In this document: positions 32,981 through 41,588 of the stretch, piece by piece | How positions within the stretch are numbered: position 1 is the first letter of the stretch | How the letters are laid out: each line of letters begins with the position of its first letter | Assembly: GCF_017874735.1 (NCBI RefSeq) | Contig: NZ_JAGGLV010000012.1 | Span: 62,001-126,000, forward strand | DNA from: Paenibacillus silagei | Lineage (GTDB): Bacteria > Bacillota > Bacilli > Paenibacillales > Paenibacillaceae | Reading direction: 5' to 3' | Length of the DNA: 64,000 bases | Program-made: the position numbers and the translations under genes | Notes under the pieces: model-generated | The model's database searches: none | The model's input: the letters and a program-made list of their open reading frames with translations, nothing else | What the model was told of the DNA's origin: nothing

Positions 32981-33828
32981 GCTTGCTTCAATCCTTTCCG
33001 CAGAAAATTATTCTTGGGCGATATGATGAATGAAATGCTGAACAGCGTGACGCCTACCAGCACGATGGTTGCACTTGTCGGCAGATTGTAGCGGAAGCTC
33101 ACGTATACACCGATGATCCCCGAGGCTGCCCCTACTGCAGAGGCCAAAACGATCATATGCAGCAAGGAATTAGACCACAGATACGAGGTGGCTGCCGGAA
33201 TGACCAGCATAGCGATGACCAGCACAATCCCAACCTGGGACAGGGAGGAGACGGTCACTACGGAGAGCAGCATCATCAGCAGATAATGATAGAAGCCGGT
33301 CTTCAGTCCGTATGCCTTCGCTACCACCGGATCGAACGAGCTGATCAGCAGCTCCTTGTACAGCAGTGTAATGATGGCAAGCACCGCCAGCATGATGATG
33401 AAGGATTGCAGCAGCTCGGATTGCGGAACGGCCAGAATGTTGCCGAACAGAATATGGGTGAGATCCAGCCCGCTGCGGGCAAACGTAATCAAGACAATGC
33501 CGAGTGCAAAGAACGAACTCAGAATGATGCCGATGGAGGTATCGCTCTTAATATTGCTGCGGCTGGTGATGAATTGAATGAGAATAGCGGCTAAAAGGCC
33601 GAACAACGAAGCGCCCAGCAGGATGTTGATGCCCAGAATATAAGACAGGGCGACGCCCGGAAGCACCGCGTGAGATAAGGCATCGCCCATCAGCGACATT
33701 TTGCGCAGAACGATGAAGCTGCCGAGCGCCCCCGAGACAATCCCGAGGATAATCGCAGATAACCCGGCGTTCAGAGCGTATACCGGAATATTCAGCAGAC
33801 TGGATAAGGACTCAAGCATGAGCGGCAC
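32977..33828 (-). CDS. mntC: Metal ABC transporter permease
   Basis: 283 residues with about eight to nine membrane segments. ALSHAVLPGVALSYILG (near 52-68) is the family hallmark of ZnuB/MntC-type permeases, with its conserved His and Pro. It overlaps the ATPase gene by 17 nt and the binding-protein gene by 4 nt, so all three are translationally coupled. Confidence 0.9.
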   Translation of the reverse strand: MPLMLESLSSLLNIPVYALNAGLSAIILGIVSGALGSFIVLRKMSLMGDALSHAVLPGVALSYILGINILLGASLFGLLAAILIQFITSRSNIKSDTSIGIILSSFFALGIVLITFARSGLDLTHILFGNILAVPQSELLQSFIIMLAVLAIITLLYKELLISSFDPVVAKAYGLKTGFYHYLLMMLLSVVTVSSLSQVGIVLVIAMLVIPAATSYLWSNSLLHMIVLASAVGAASGIIGVYVSFRYNLPTSATIVLVGVTLFSISFIISPKNNFLRKGLKQA

Positions 33829-34558
33829 CTCCCGCCCCCTGGATCATTACATTGCCGAGGGATGTACCGTAAGCTCTGCGGATATTCTCCGTGGTGAAGG
33901 TATCCTGCACATCTCCGAAGGCGATTAGCTGCTTGTTGAGCAGGATGATTTTGTCAAAATATTCTTCGACCTCATGCAGATCATGATGCACCACCAGGAT
34001 AGTCTTGCCTTCCTCGCGGAGCTGCTTGAACAGGTTCACAATGATGCGCTCGCTGACCATATCAATGCCGACAAACGGCTCATCCAGGAAAAACACACTA
34101 GCCTCCTGAGCCAGCGCCCGGGCGATAAACACCCGCTGCAGCTGCCCGCCGGACAAATTGCTGATCTGCTTATCCGCAAGGTCACCGATCTCCACCATCG
34201 CCATGCTGCGCTCCGCAATCTCCCGCTCCTTCTTGCCCGGACGCCGGAACAGCTTCAGGTTCGGATAAGTTCCGGTCAACACCGTATCCTTCACTGTAAT
34301 GGGAAAAGTCAGGTCAATATCGTTCTTCTGCGGTACGTAGGCGATATTCCGTCTGTACAGGGCGATGTCCTTCCCCTCTGCCTTCACCGTTCCGCTTCTC
34401 TTCTTGATCACATCCAGCAGCGCCTTAATGAATGTGGATTTACCGGCGCCATTGGGCCCGATAATGCCTACCGAATGCCCGAAGGGGATATCGAGCGTCA
34501 CTCCTTCCAGCGCCGAATGGCCGAAATAATCAACATTTAAACCTTTAATCTGAATCAT
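33812..34558 (-). CDS. mntB: Metal ABC transporter ATP-binding protein
   Basis: 248 residues. Walker A GPNGAGKST (near 34-42), Q-loop YVPQKNDID, signature NLSGGQLQRVFIARAL, Walker B SVFFLDEP and switch VVHHDLHEV are all intact. It is the first gene of the importer operon, preceded by GGGGTG. An inverted repeat of DtxR/MntR type lies 20 bp upstream (34578-34596), suggesting repression by metal. Confidence 0.9.
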   Translation of the reverse strand: MIQIKGLNVDYFGHSALEGVTLDIPFGHSVGIIGPNGAGKSTFIKALLDVIKKRSGTVKAEGKDIALYRRNIAYVPQKNDIDLTFPITVKDTVLTGTYPNLKLFRRPGKKEREIAERSMAMVEIGDLADKQISNLSGGQLQRVFIARALAQEASVFFLDEPFVGIDMVSERIIVNLFKQLREEGKTILVVHHDLHEVEEYFDKIILLNKQLIAFGDVQDTFTTENIRRAYGTSLGNVMIQGAGGAAHA

Positions 34559-34577
34559 GTCAGCACCCCGTCTCTTA

Positions 34578-34596
34578 TTTAGCCTATCTGGCTAAA
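34578..34596. promoter_or_regulatory. Candidate MntR/DtxR-type operator of the metal importer
   Basis: TTTAGCC-TATCT-GGCTAAA: perfect 7-bp arms in the 5' untranslated region of the ATPase gene. Form and place fit a metal-dependent repressor site, though it is not a textbook match to the B. subtilis MntR box. Confidence 0.6.
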
Positions 34597-34673
34597 TTGA
34601 ACTAATGATTTTTTAGGTTTTGGAATTGGCTGTTCGCCACTTTTCCCTAAACTTAAATTTTTTAGTTCAATTT
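34594..34673. repeat. 12-bp inverted repeat upstream of the metal importer
   Basis: AAATTGAACTAA (34594-34605) and its exact complement (34662-34673) enclose 56 bp. The right arm is followed by TAGCC, as if part of the operator were repeated. It could be two regulator sites allowing DNA looping, or a cruciform or RNA stem. Confidence 0.5.
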
Positions 34674-34822
34674 ATCTAGCCTATTAACGCGTCTATTGTT
34701 TCTCGTATACACATATGTTTCCCGAAGGAAACTTTTATTCTTATGGATAATATATTTGATCATAGGCAAATTGTCAACGGTAATTTAAATTTAAATTACA
34801 GTCGTGGAGTGCTGGGGCAAAG

Positions 34823-35060
34823 TTCAGGGGCACAGGAATAGGTTAAGGAAAGTAGGGGGACGTTCAGGGGCTCCCAGAATGAATGTCGAGGGAATACGGG
34901 GGTTGGAGGGAACGCGGGTCTGCTCAGGGTCACAAGAATCTATCTGGTTACGGGAATTTCTAGTGGATGCTAAGAGTTTACGGACAACGGGGATGTACAG
35001 GGTCCGGAGGCATGTCCACGGGCAGGGCGTCTCCCTCTTAGCGGCAAACAGGTGGAAAAA
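34823..35060 (+). repeat. G-rich non-coding stretch with a degenerate ~20-bp period
   Basis: Words of the form TTCAGGGG...GAAT recur at 34823, 34863 and 34923, spaced 40 and 60 bp. The stretch between can be cut into loosely similar G-rich 20-mers beginning GTT or GCT. The strand is strongly purine-biased. An 89-codon frame here (34804-35070) has no ribosome binding site and looks like chance. Confidence 0.4.
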
Positions 35061-35270
35061 CGTATCTTAATTAGCCCACTTCAGGCAAATGCATGGAAAC
35101 AAGTGGAAATAGTGCAACTAAAATAGTTTGTTTGGGCTTCTGCGGCTAAATAGGCTGAAATTAAGTGTTGTTTATACAACTGTTGTCCGGGAAGCGCTCA
35201 TTCGTTCATCAGCAAGTGGAGGAAATCCACCTATTTCCTGCGGTAAACGCCACTCTACCTCGGCGCGCAC
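35061..35270. other. Non-coding stretch
   Basis: No gene or clear terminator seen. It contains short A/T-rich words, TTGTTTATACAAC (35168-35180, near palindrome) and GTGGAGGAAATCCAC (35216-35230, hairpin GTGGA/TCCAC). It leads into the two-copy repeat array. Confidence 0.4.
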
Positions 35271-35370
35271 ATTGTGTTCGGTTTTCCGCATACATTCGGT
35301 CCTGACACACACCAACAAGTAAATTGTGTTCGGTTTCCGCATACATACAGCTTGCGTGCACCCGCTCCAC
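35271..35370. repeat. Two-copy array of the 51-bp repeat family (array 3)
   Basis: Copies begin at 35271 and 35323 (period 52), each starting ATTGTGTTCGG, then TTTCCGCATACAT. The core matches the units of the arrays at 48928 and 50089. The second copy has lost one T and degenerates after CATAC. Confidence 0.7.
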
Positions 35371-35417
35371 ACCTCCGCATAAGCAAGCTATCCTCCTGTT
35401 CACCCACCCTATCAACA

Positions 35418-35455
35418 ACAAAAAAAGCCTAACCCGGCTGCCGCGTGCGCGGACA
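35418..35455 (-). terminator. Probable terminator of the phosphodiesterase/MFS operon
   Basis: On the minus strand a CCGCG/CGCGG hairpin and an AGCC-GGGTTA-GGCT stem are followed by T7. The stems are short, so confidence is moderate. Confidence 0.45.
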
Positions 35456-35518
35456 TCCTGATCAGACCGATGGAAGTTGCTCTATTCATCATCTATACTA
35501 CCATTACTATTCCCCTAG

Positions 35519-36832
35519 CTATGCCTCAAAAATCTCCTCCAGCACCCGCCCGTCCCCCGGCCCGAACTCCATCCCCAGAATCCGGCCCATCGTCGGGGCG
35601 ATGTCGACCATCTCCAGATCGCCGATGGGATAGCCCTGCTTGATCCCGGCCCCTGCGATGACGAGATTGCAGCGGTACCCGCTTGCATCTGGCGAGTAGC
35701 CATGCGTAGCATAGCGTATACCCTCCGCCTGCAGATCGGTGATCAGCGTGTCCGCAAGCGCTTCATCGAAGCTGTAGCCCCGCTGTGCTTCAAGCATGAC
35801 TTTTGCCACCGGGCTGGCGTGGAGCTGCTTCAGCGTCTCTTCCGTATATACACTCTCAATTCCTGGTGCACCCTCACGCCTATATTCATCCACCGCCGCC
35901 AAGGCCAGCCGCAGCGCTTCCTCATCCCCGGGCTGCACATGCAGATAAGCTGAACCGCCGCCGCTCTGGAAGTAGGCCCGCCACTGCATCACGCCGTCCT
36001 TCTCATAGATCAGCCCCTTAGCCTGCAAAAGGTTGTTCAAATGCACCTTGTAGCGCACGTTGAACTGACCATGATCACCCAGTACCATAATTACCGTCTC
36101 CTCCCGGATTCCGGCATCCTCTACCGCCTGCATGATCTCACCCAGCCGGTTGTCCATCCGCAGGATGACATCGTCTACTTCCCCGCTATCCGTGCCGTAC
36201 ATATGCTTGGTGTCATCCAGGTCGATTAGATGCATCAGCAGCAGGTTCGGCTTATGCCGCTTAATCGTATCGGCGGCGCATTTCGTGGTGAAGTTATCGA
36301 GCTGCGGCTGGGTGATGCCCTGCCTGATCCGTCCGTATTTCAGCTCCAGGCGTGCGCAGTACAGGGGACTGCCGCTTCGCAGTATCTTGAGTGCCTGATT
36401 CTCTCCTTTTAACGCCCGGATCTCTGGAATATTATACTGAATCGAGGACTTGCCGCTTACCGGCCAGAGCAGTCCCGCCGTACTCAGCCCCGCCTTACGC
36501 GCGGCATCATAGATCGTTGGCACCTGGACCGCCTCCCGGAACCAGAACCAGCGCTGCTCCTCCTCCGGCACGAACGGCTGCAGCGGATTGTTGTGATAGA
36601 TGCCGTGTTTATCCGGGTAGACGCCGGTAGCGATGGTCGTATGTACCACGTAAGTGAGCGTGGGATAGACACTTCTTAGACGGTTGCTGTGGGCACCGCT
36701 GGTGATCAGCTTGGACAGATTGGGCAGGCGGCTGGCCATCTCCCAGTGATCTTCAGAGAAGGCATCATAGGAAATGACGATCAGATGCTTGGCTACTGAG
36801 GGTGGTGGCGGTTGCAGTCCTGTAGATTCCAT
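35519..36832 (-). CDS. Alkaline phosphatase superfamily phosphodiesterase / nucleotide pyrophosphatase
   Basis: 437 residues of the Phosphodiest family. The nucleophile region is SVYPTLTYVVHTTIATGVYPDKHGI (Thr in YPTLT, near residue 58). Metal-ligand segments are DLDDTKHMYG and LGDHGQFNV, with a last His in RYATHGYSP. There is no signal peptide, so it is probably cytoplasmic. It starts 1 nt after the MFS stop, with AGGGG as ribosome binding site, and forms a two-gene operon. The substrate is unknown; relatives cleave phosphodiesters or phosphonates. Confidence 0.86.
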   Translation of the reverse strand: MESTGLQPPPPSVAKHLIVISYDAFSEDHWEMASRLPNLSKLITSGAHSNRLRSVYPTLTYVVHTTIATGVYPDKHGIYHNNPLQPFVPEEEQRWFWFREAVQVPTIYDAARKAGLSTAGLLWPVSGKSSIQYNIPEIRALKGENQALKILRSGSPLYCARLELKYGRIRQGITQPQLDNFTTKCAADTIKRHKPNLLLMHLIDLDDTKHMYGTDSGEVDDVILRMDNRLGEIMQAVEDAGIREETVIMVLGDHGQFNVRYKVHLNNLLQAKGLIYEKDGVMQWRAYFQSGGGSAYLHVQPGDEEALRLALAAVDEYRREGAPGIESVYTEETLKQLHASPVAKVMLEAQRGYSFDEALADTLITDLQAEGIRYATHGYSPDASGYRCNLVIAGAGIKQGYPIGDLEMVDIAPTMGRILGMEFGPGDGRVLEEIFEA

Positions 36833-36833
36833 G

Positions 36834-38060
36834 CTATGTCCCCTTTGGCAATGTGATGAAGATCAAGAAGCCGATCAGAAAGAGCGGGATAATCGACAAA
36901 ATACTATAGCGGGCATCCCCCGCCAAGGTGGTGGTCAGAGACATCAAGGCAGGGCCGAGAATCGCCGCGAACTTGCCGAAAATATTATAGAACCCGAAGA
37001 ATTCGTTGGAATTCTCCTTCGGGATGATTTTGGCGAAATAGGACCGGCTAAGCGCCTGAATACCGCCCTGTGCCGAGCCGATCAGCGCACCCAGCAGGAA
37101 AATATGCCATACCGAGCTAATGAAGAACGCTGCGATACAAGAAATAACGTAGGTGAATATCCCGGCAATAATCAGATTCCGGGCGGAGTAGGTTTTGGCC
37201 AGATTGCCATAGAGAATCGCGCAGGGAAAGGCAATAATCTGGATGATGAGCAGAATTCCCAGCAGCGTGAAGGTATCCAGGGCATCTGTGCCGAGGACGG
37301 AGGTGGCGTAGGGCACAACCATTTTGATAATCGTATCCACTCCGTCAATGTAGAAGAAGTAAGCGAGCAGGAACACAAAGACGATTCGGTGCTGGCGGAT
37401 ATTCCTGAAGGTGGCAGCGATACGCTGGAAGCTCCGGGCAACAGGCTTCGGCTCAGGTTCGATATAATATCTCTGCTTCACATCGCGGATCATTGGCACC
37501 GTCAGCAGCCCCCACCAGAGCGCCGTAATGATGAACCCGATCTGGTAGCCGATGGCCTTGTCCATTCCCAGCAGGAAGATCAGCAGCAGGCTGATGCCGA
37601 ACGGAATACAACTGAAGATGTAGCCGTAGGCGAACCCTCGGGTAGACACCTTGTCCATCCGTTCATCCTCCGTAACATCCACCAGGAAGGAATCGTAGAA
37701 GATGTTGGACCCGGCGAAGCCGACCGCTGACAGAATGTAAAAGGCGATGAGCAGCTGCCATTGCCCGCTGTCCGGGGACACGAAGGCCAGGGAGGCAGTT
37801 GCAAGGATACCGAGCGCAGCGAAAAAAATAAAAAACCGCTTCTTCCTGTCCTTATAATCGGCAATCGTACCGAGAATCGGGCTGAGGACCGCGACCAGAA
37901 TACTGGCGATGGAGTTGAAGTACCCCAGGTCCATGCTGCTGCCCACATTATCGAACATCCCGAAGATAATCGGCAGCAGCGCCGTAGTCACTGCCATCGA
38001 ATAAGCGGAATTCCCGCAGTCGTACAGAATCCACGATCTCTCCTCTTTGCTTAGCTTCAT
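36834..38060 (-). CDS. MFS transporter of the UMF1/Atg22-like family
   Basis: 408 residues, about twelve membrane segments. The opening EERSWILYDCGNSAYSMAVTTALLPIIF is diagnostic of UMF1 (vacuole effluxer Atg22-like) permeases, as is GSAQGGIQALSRSYFAKIIP near residue 330. GAGGAG precedes the ATG. It is the first gene of an operon with the phosphodiesterase, so it may move that enzyme's substrate or product; this is inference. Confidence 0.88.
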   Translation of the reverse strand: MKLSKEERSWILYDCGNSAYSMAVTTALLPIIFGMFDNVGSSMDLGYFNSIASILVAVLSPILGTIADYKDRKKRFFIFFAALGILATASLAFVSPDSGQWQLLIAFYILSAVGFAGSNIFYDSFLVDVTEDERMDKVSTRGFAYGYIFSCIPFGISLLLIFLLGMDKAIGYQIGFIITALWWGLLTVPMIRDVKQRYYIEPEPKPVARSFQRIAATFRNIRQHRIVFVFLLAYFFYIDGVDTIIKMVVPYATSVLGTDALDTFTLLGILLIIQIIAFPCAILYGNLAKTYSARNLIIAGIFTYVISCIAAFFISSVWHIFLLGALIGSAQGGIQALSRSYFAKIIPKENSNEFFGFYNIFGKFAAILGPALMSLTTTLAGDARYSILSIIPLFLIGFLIFITLPKGT

Positions 38061-38120
38061 CTCATCTTCTCCTCTTATAACCGATTGTTTCAGTTATATC
38101 ACGCCAACATATTAAGGATG

Positions 38121-38312
38121 TTAATGGGGTGTAAAATCACGGGCGGTTCTGCTATTACGATTACGTCCATCATACCATAGGCCTTCTTCCCAGGTGATGA
38201 CTATATCTGAATCCCTTCGTATCGGTCGCCAAGGAGCGCTAAGGGTCAGCTGACCATGAGCTTGACCAGTCGGCCCCCAGCCGATAAGGCCAAGCTCAGT
38301 TAAGGTGGTCAC
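38121..38312 (-). CDS. Small hypothetical protein coupled to the adenylation-SbnA fusion gene
   Basis: 63 codons from GTG 38312, which overlaps the stop of the upstream fusion gene (GTGA), a typical coupling signal. The sequence is Trp- and Arg-rich (GWGPTGQAHGQLTL, then APWRPIRRD and WEEGLWYDGRNRN) with no membrane segment or Cys. No family was recognised. It could be a real partner, a peptide substrate of the fusion or ATP-grasp enzymes, or a chance frame. Confidence 0.4.
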   Translation of the reverse strand: MTTLTELGLIGWGPTGQAHGQLTLSAPWRPIRRDSDIVITWEEGLWYDGRNRNSRTARDFTPH

Positions 38313-40531
38313 ACCAGATACTCATCCATGGCTGACAGCAGCTCCGCTCCGAATTGGTTCTGAACCCAGGTGTCCGAGTATACCGTATCGAGATACCGTT
38401 CTCCCTTATCATGCAGAATTGCGGTGCAGACTGCGCCGGGAGGAATCTCCTCCTTAAGTTGCCGAATAGCAGCAAGCACTGCCCCGGAGGAGGCTCCGGC
38501 CAGAATGGATTCCCTGCGGGCCAGCGCCCGGCAGCCCTTCACCATATCGGCGTCGGCAACATGCACAATCCGGTCAATCAGATCCGGTCTGCGCAGCGGG
38601 GGCACAATTCCGGCACCCAGTCCAGGGAAGTGCCGCTTCTTCGGATGGCCGCCAAAAATAACGCTACCCTCTGCATCCACCGCCACAATCCGGGTCCGCA
38701 ATCCCTTGTCCTTCACGTATTCTGCCAGCCCGTTTATCGTTCCGCAGGTACTGACACTACAGAATAGGTAATCGACCTGCCCCAGCTCGTTCACGATCTC
38801 AGGCATAGTCGTATCATAATGGGATAGATAGTTATTGGGATTGGCATACTGATTCGGCCAATAGCTGCCCGGGTTCTCCGCGAGCAGCTGCTGCACACGC
38901 TTCAGCCGGGCCGGCAGGAATTCCCCGGTTTTGGGATCAGGGCGGTCAATGAAATCAATGTCCGCACCCAGGGCCTTCAGCATCTGAAGATTCATCCCGG
39001 TGGTTCTGGCATCCACCACACTGATGAAGCTCATCCCCAGCTGCTTGCATATCATGGCCAGGCTGATGGCCATATTCCCGGAACTGGATTCAATAATAAC
39101 GGTCCCCGGCCCGATGAGACCTTCCTTCCACGCTTCCCGGATCATCCGCAAGGCTGGGCGGTCCTTTGCGCTTCCTCCCGGGTTCATCAGCTCCAGCTTG
39201 GCGTAAACGCTGAACCCGCTGGCAGCAAACAGATTATCCAGCTTCAGGAGTGGTGTATGTCCGATAGCCGATAAAATCCCGCTGGTAAGCTGAGGCTCTG
39301 CCCGCTGCTCCACTGTCTGCTGCTCCGTTTGATCTTTCCGGTAATACAGCTTCTTGTTCTTCACCTGCCCGCCCGCAAGCTCCTCGTCATCTTCCGTCAG
39401 AATGACCTCAATATCGTCAAGCAGGTGATTTGCGATCATCAGACCAATCTCCGGGATGCATGCCCTGATCTCTTCCCTGATGACCGGAATGCAGGAGGGA
39501 GCTGCTGACCTGCTCTGGATATACACGGATAATGCATTATGGCTGACATGAACCCGGACCCTGGCCTGCTGAAGATGACGGTAGACCACCTGTTCAATAT
39601 CGTAGATGCTGATTTTCTCCCCATGCTTCAGTTCACGGCCCACCCGTTTGACGATGGACTGGAAGCTCTGCCGCTCCACGCCGTCTACCTGCACGGTCCT
39701 GAAATCCCTCACCACATCATAGGTGACAAACCGGAGGGCAGGCAGCAGCTTACGCACGGTTGAGGTAAGCACGAGAATGCCTTCGCCGTTACCCAGCGGG
39801 TCGAGTCCTTCCCCTACGATCTCCGTTCCCACAGCTTCGGCAACGATGCCTTCAGCCAGCAGATACCGGCCCAGCTCATGCGAATAATAAGCAATCGTGC
39901 CGATTTCAATCGACCCGTACGTATCGGTAATATCCTGCGGCCTCAGGCCGAACAGGCGGGCCATATTCTGCTGCCACTCCCGGGAGGCGATCTCGCCGAC
40001 CAGAATGATTTTGCGGATTCCAAATGCCCGGGGGTCCTCCGCAGCATATACGATATGATCCAGGATAGAGGGCATGGTGTACAGCAGGTCGGGCTGGAAA
40101 GTCTGAATACGCTCAATATGCTGTTCTACCGGCAACTCGAAGGGAATGGAGCTGTTAACCAGTCCCAGCCGTGCAAAAATGGCCAGCGCCGTATTCGCAG
40201 CATGTCCGGTCCCCATATCCGCCAGCGCCCTTGCACATCCGCTTCCCTGAAGCAATTTTTCGAACAGCCTGGTTTTGATATCGATATAATGCTGTTCATC
40301 CTCTTCCGAATAGACGATTGATTTGCGCCGTCCTGTACTGGTGCCCGAGGTCCGGTAGACGGCAAGAGAAGCATCGGGTTCGTTATTATAATAATGAGTA
40401 TCCAGCAGATCCGAAGTCATAAGGGGAAGATGCTCCAGACTGTAATTCACGTGCTCATTGCCGATAAGATCCTTGTACCAGGGGAAGTACCTGATTACTT
40501 CGTTTACTTTATCCCGCCACTGCTCCGCCAT
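38309..40531 (-). CDS. Fusion protein: adenylate-forming (PaaK-like) domain + SbnA-like 2,3-diaminopropionate synthase domain
   Basis: 740 residues from ATG 40531 (GGAGG 11 nt upstream; TTG 40591 would add 20). Residues 1-400 are an adenylate-forming domain: P-loop YRTSGTSTGR (about 59-68), DTYGSIEIG near 203, YDVVRD near 271, and a C-terminal lysine segment KNKKLYY near 391. Residues 415-730 are a fold-type II PLP enzyme with Lys456 (NPGGSAKDRP) and SSSGN. The segments YWPNQYANPNN and RYLDTVYSDTW match SbnA, which makes a 2,3-diaminopropionate precursor from O-phosphoserine and glutamate. No sbnB follows. It is divergent from an ATP-grasp gene. A role in making a specialised metabolite is inference. 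Confidence 0.85.
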   Translation of the reverse strand: MAEQWRDKVNEVIRYFPWYKDLIGNEHVNYSLEHLPLMTSDLLDTHYYNNEPDASLAVYRTSGTSTGRRKSIVYSEEDEQHYIDIKTRLFEKLLQGSGCARALADMGTGHAANTALAIFARLGLVNSSIPFELPVEQHIERIQTFQPDLLYTMPSILDHIVYAAEDPRAFGIRKIILVGEIASREWQQNMARLFGLRPQDITDTYGSIEIGTIAYYSHELGRYLLAEGIVAEAVGTEIVGEGLDPLGNGEGILVLTSTVRKLLPALRFVTYDVVRDFRTVQVDGVERQSFQSIVKRVGRELKHGEKISIYDIEQVVYRHLQQARVRVHVSHNALSVYIQSRSAAPSCIPVIREEIRACIPEIGLMIANHLLDDIEVILTEDDEELAGGQVKNKKLYYRKDQTEQQTVEQRAEPQLTSGILSAIGHTPLLKLDNLFAASGFSVYAKLELMNPGGSAKDRPALRMIREAWKEGLIGPGTVIIESSSGNMAISLAMICKQLGMSFISVVDARTTGMNLQMLKALGADIDFIDRPDPKTGEFLPARLKRVQQLLAENPGSYWPNQYANPNNYLSHYDTTMPEIVNELGQVDYLFCSVSTCGTINGLAEYVKDKGLRTRIVAVDAEGSVIFGGHPKKRHFPGLGAGIVPPLRRPDLIDRIVHVADADMVKGCRALARRESILAGASSGAVLAAIRQLKEEIPPGAVCTAILHDKGERYLDTVYSDTWVQNQFGAELLSAMDEYLV

Positions 40532-40702
40532 TCCTTTCGACGCCTCCCGCACCGGTTGCCTGAACGCAGCCTCCCGGATGAATACCTTCAATAATCTATG
40601 TAATCATCTGCCTGTGTGTTCAGCCCCGGGGCATCCGCCCAAGCCAAATCCGGCTCTGTACCGTACTATAGCCTATTAGAGTCCATAGAACGGGGGATTA
40701 GC

Positions 40703-41539
40703 ATGAAGGAGCAAATCAGCCGAATATCCAATAAATTAACGAAGACAACGATACTGGCGAAGAAGTCTGAATTAAAGCGGCATATCCCGGAGACCCGAAA
40801 ACTAAGCCGGAGAGTACTCCAGGCCATGCTGCAAAATCATCAGATGGTCTATATGAAGCCCTGCTGCGGCTCGTTAGGCGAAGGGGTCATAAGGGTTGAA
40901 CAGCGGATACTGCGGAGCAATAGCGCCGCTGGCGGAAGCGGGGCTGATTCGGGGAACGCGCGGTCCTACCGCTATCAGGCAGGGACAAGGATAAGCACAT
41001 TCGGTAATTATAACGAGGCCTATCAGTCCCTCCTGGCGGAGACCCGGGGCAGGTCCTATCTGGTACAAAAGGGCATCCGGCTGCTGACTTACGGCGGACG
41101 GCCTTTTGATATCCGTGTGATGGTGCAGCGTAATCTTCAGGGGAAGTGGGAGGCTACAGGAGCGGCGGGACGCGTGGCGCATCCGCAGAAGGTGGTTACG
41201 AATGGCAGCCAGGGCGGAACCATCTATCCGGTGGAGACGCTGCTGAAGGCTTACACCCGTTCCGAGAAGCGCAAGACTCTGCTTGCCCAAATGTACGGAC
41301 TTGGCGTGAAGTGCGCCATCCAGTTAAGCTCTGCCTATCCCGGACTTAAGGAAATCGGCCTGGATGTGGCCTTGGACCGGCGGCTGACTCCCTGGATTCT
41401 GGAAGTGAACACCGCCCCTGATCCCTGCCCGTTCACCAAGCTGAAGGATACCCGGATGCTGGACCGGATCGTGAGATACGGCAAAGCCTACGGGCGTACG
41501 TACAATCTGAAGTGCCGGAAGGCCAAGAGAGGCGTGTAG
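40703..41539 (+). CDS. YheC/YheD family ATP-grasp protein
   Basis: 278 residues from ATG 40703, behind GGGGGA; a longer frame to 40616 lacks a ribosome binding site. ATP-grasp features are the phosphate loop PCCGSLGEGVIRVE (near 52-65), LVQKGIRLLTYGGRPFDIRVMVQR, and the metal-binding EIGLDVALD and LEVNTAPDP. The family occurs in several copies in spore formers and is linked to spore coat in B. subtilis, though its reaction is not established. Here it is divergent from the adenylation-SbnA fusion, which may make it a peptide-bond-forming partner; this is inference. Confidence 0.85.
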   Translation: MKEQISRISNKLTKTTILAKKSELKRHIPETRKLSRRVLQAMLQNHQMVYMKPCCGSLGEGVIRVEQRILRSNSAAGGSGADSGNARSYRYQAGTRISTFGNYNEAYQSLLAETRGRSYLVQKGIRLLTYGGRPFDIRVMVQRNLQGKWEATGAAGRVAHPQKVVTNGSQGGTIYPVETLLKAYTRSEKRKTLLAQMYGLGVKCAIQLSSAYPGLKEIGLDVALDRRLTPWILEVNTAPDPCPFTKLKDTRMLDRIVRYGKAYGRTYNLKCRKAKRGV

Positions 41540-41588
41540 GTACAGCATGCCCCATCCTTGCGCCCGGCCTCCCGGCCGAGCGCAAGCT

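Noticed and set aside
34804..35070. Hypothetical protein of 88 residues
   Set aside because: No ribosome binding site, odd Gly/Arg-rich composition from G-rich repeats, and the stretch behaves as non-coding DNA.
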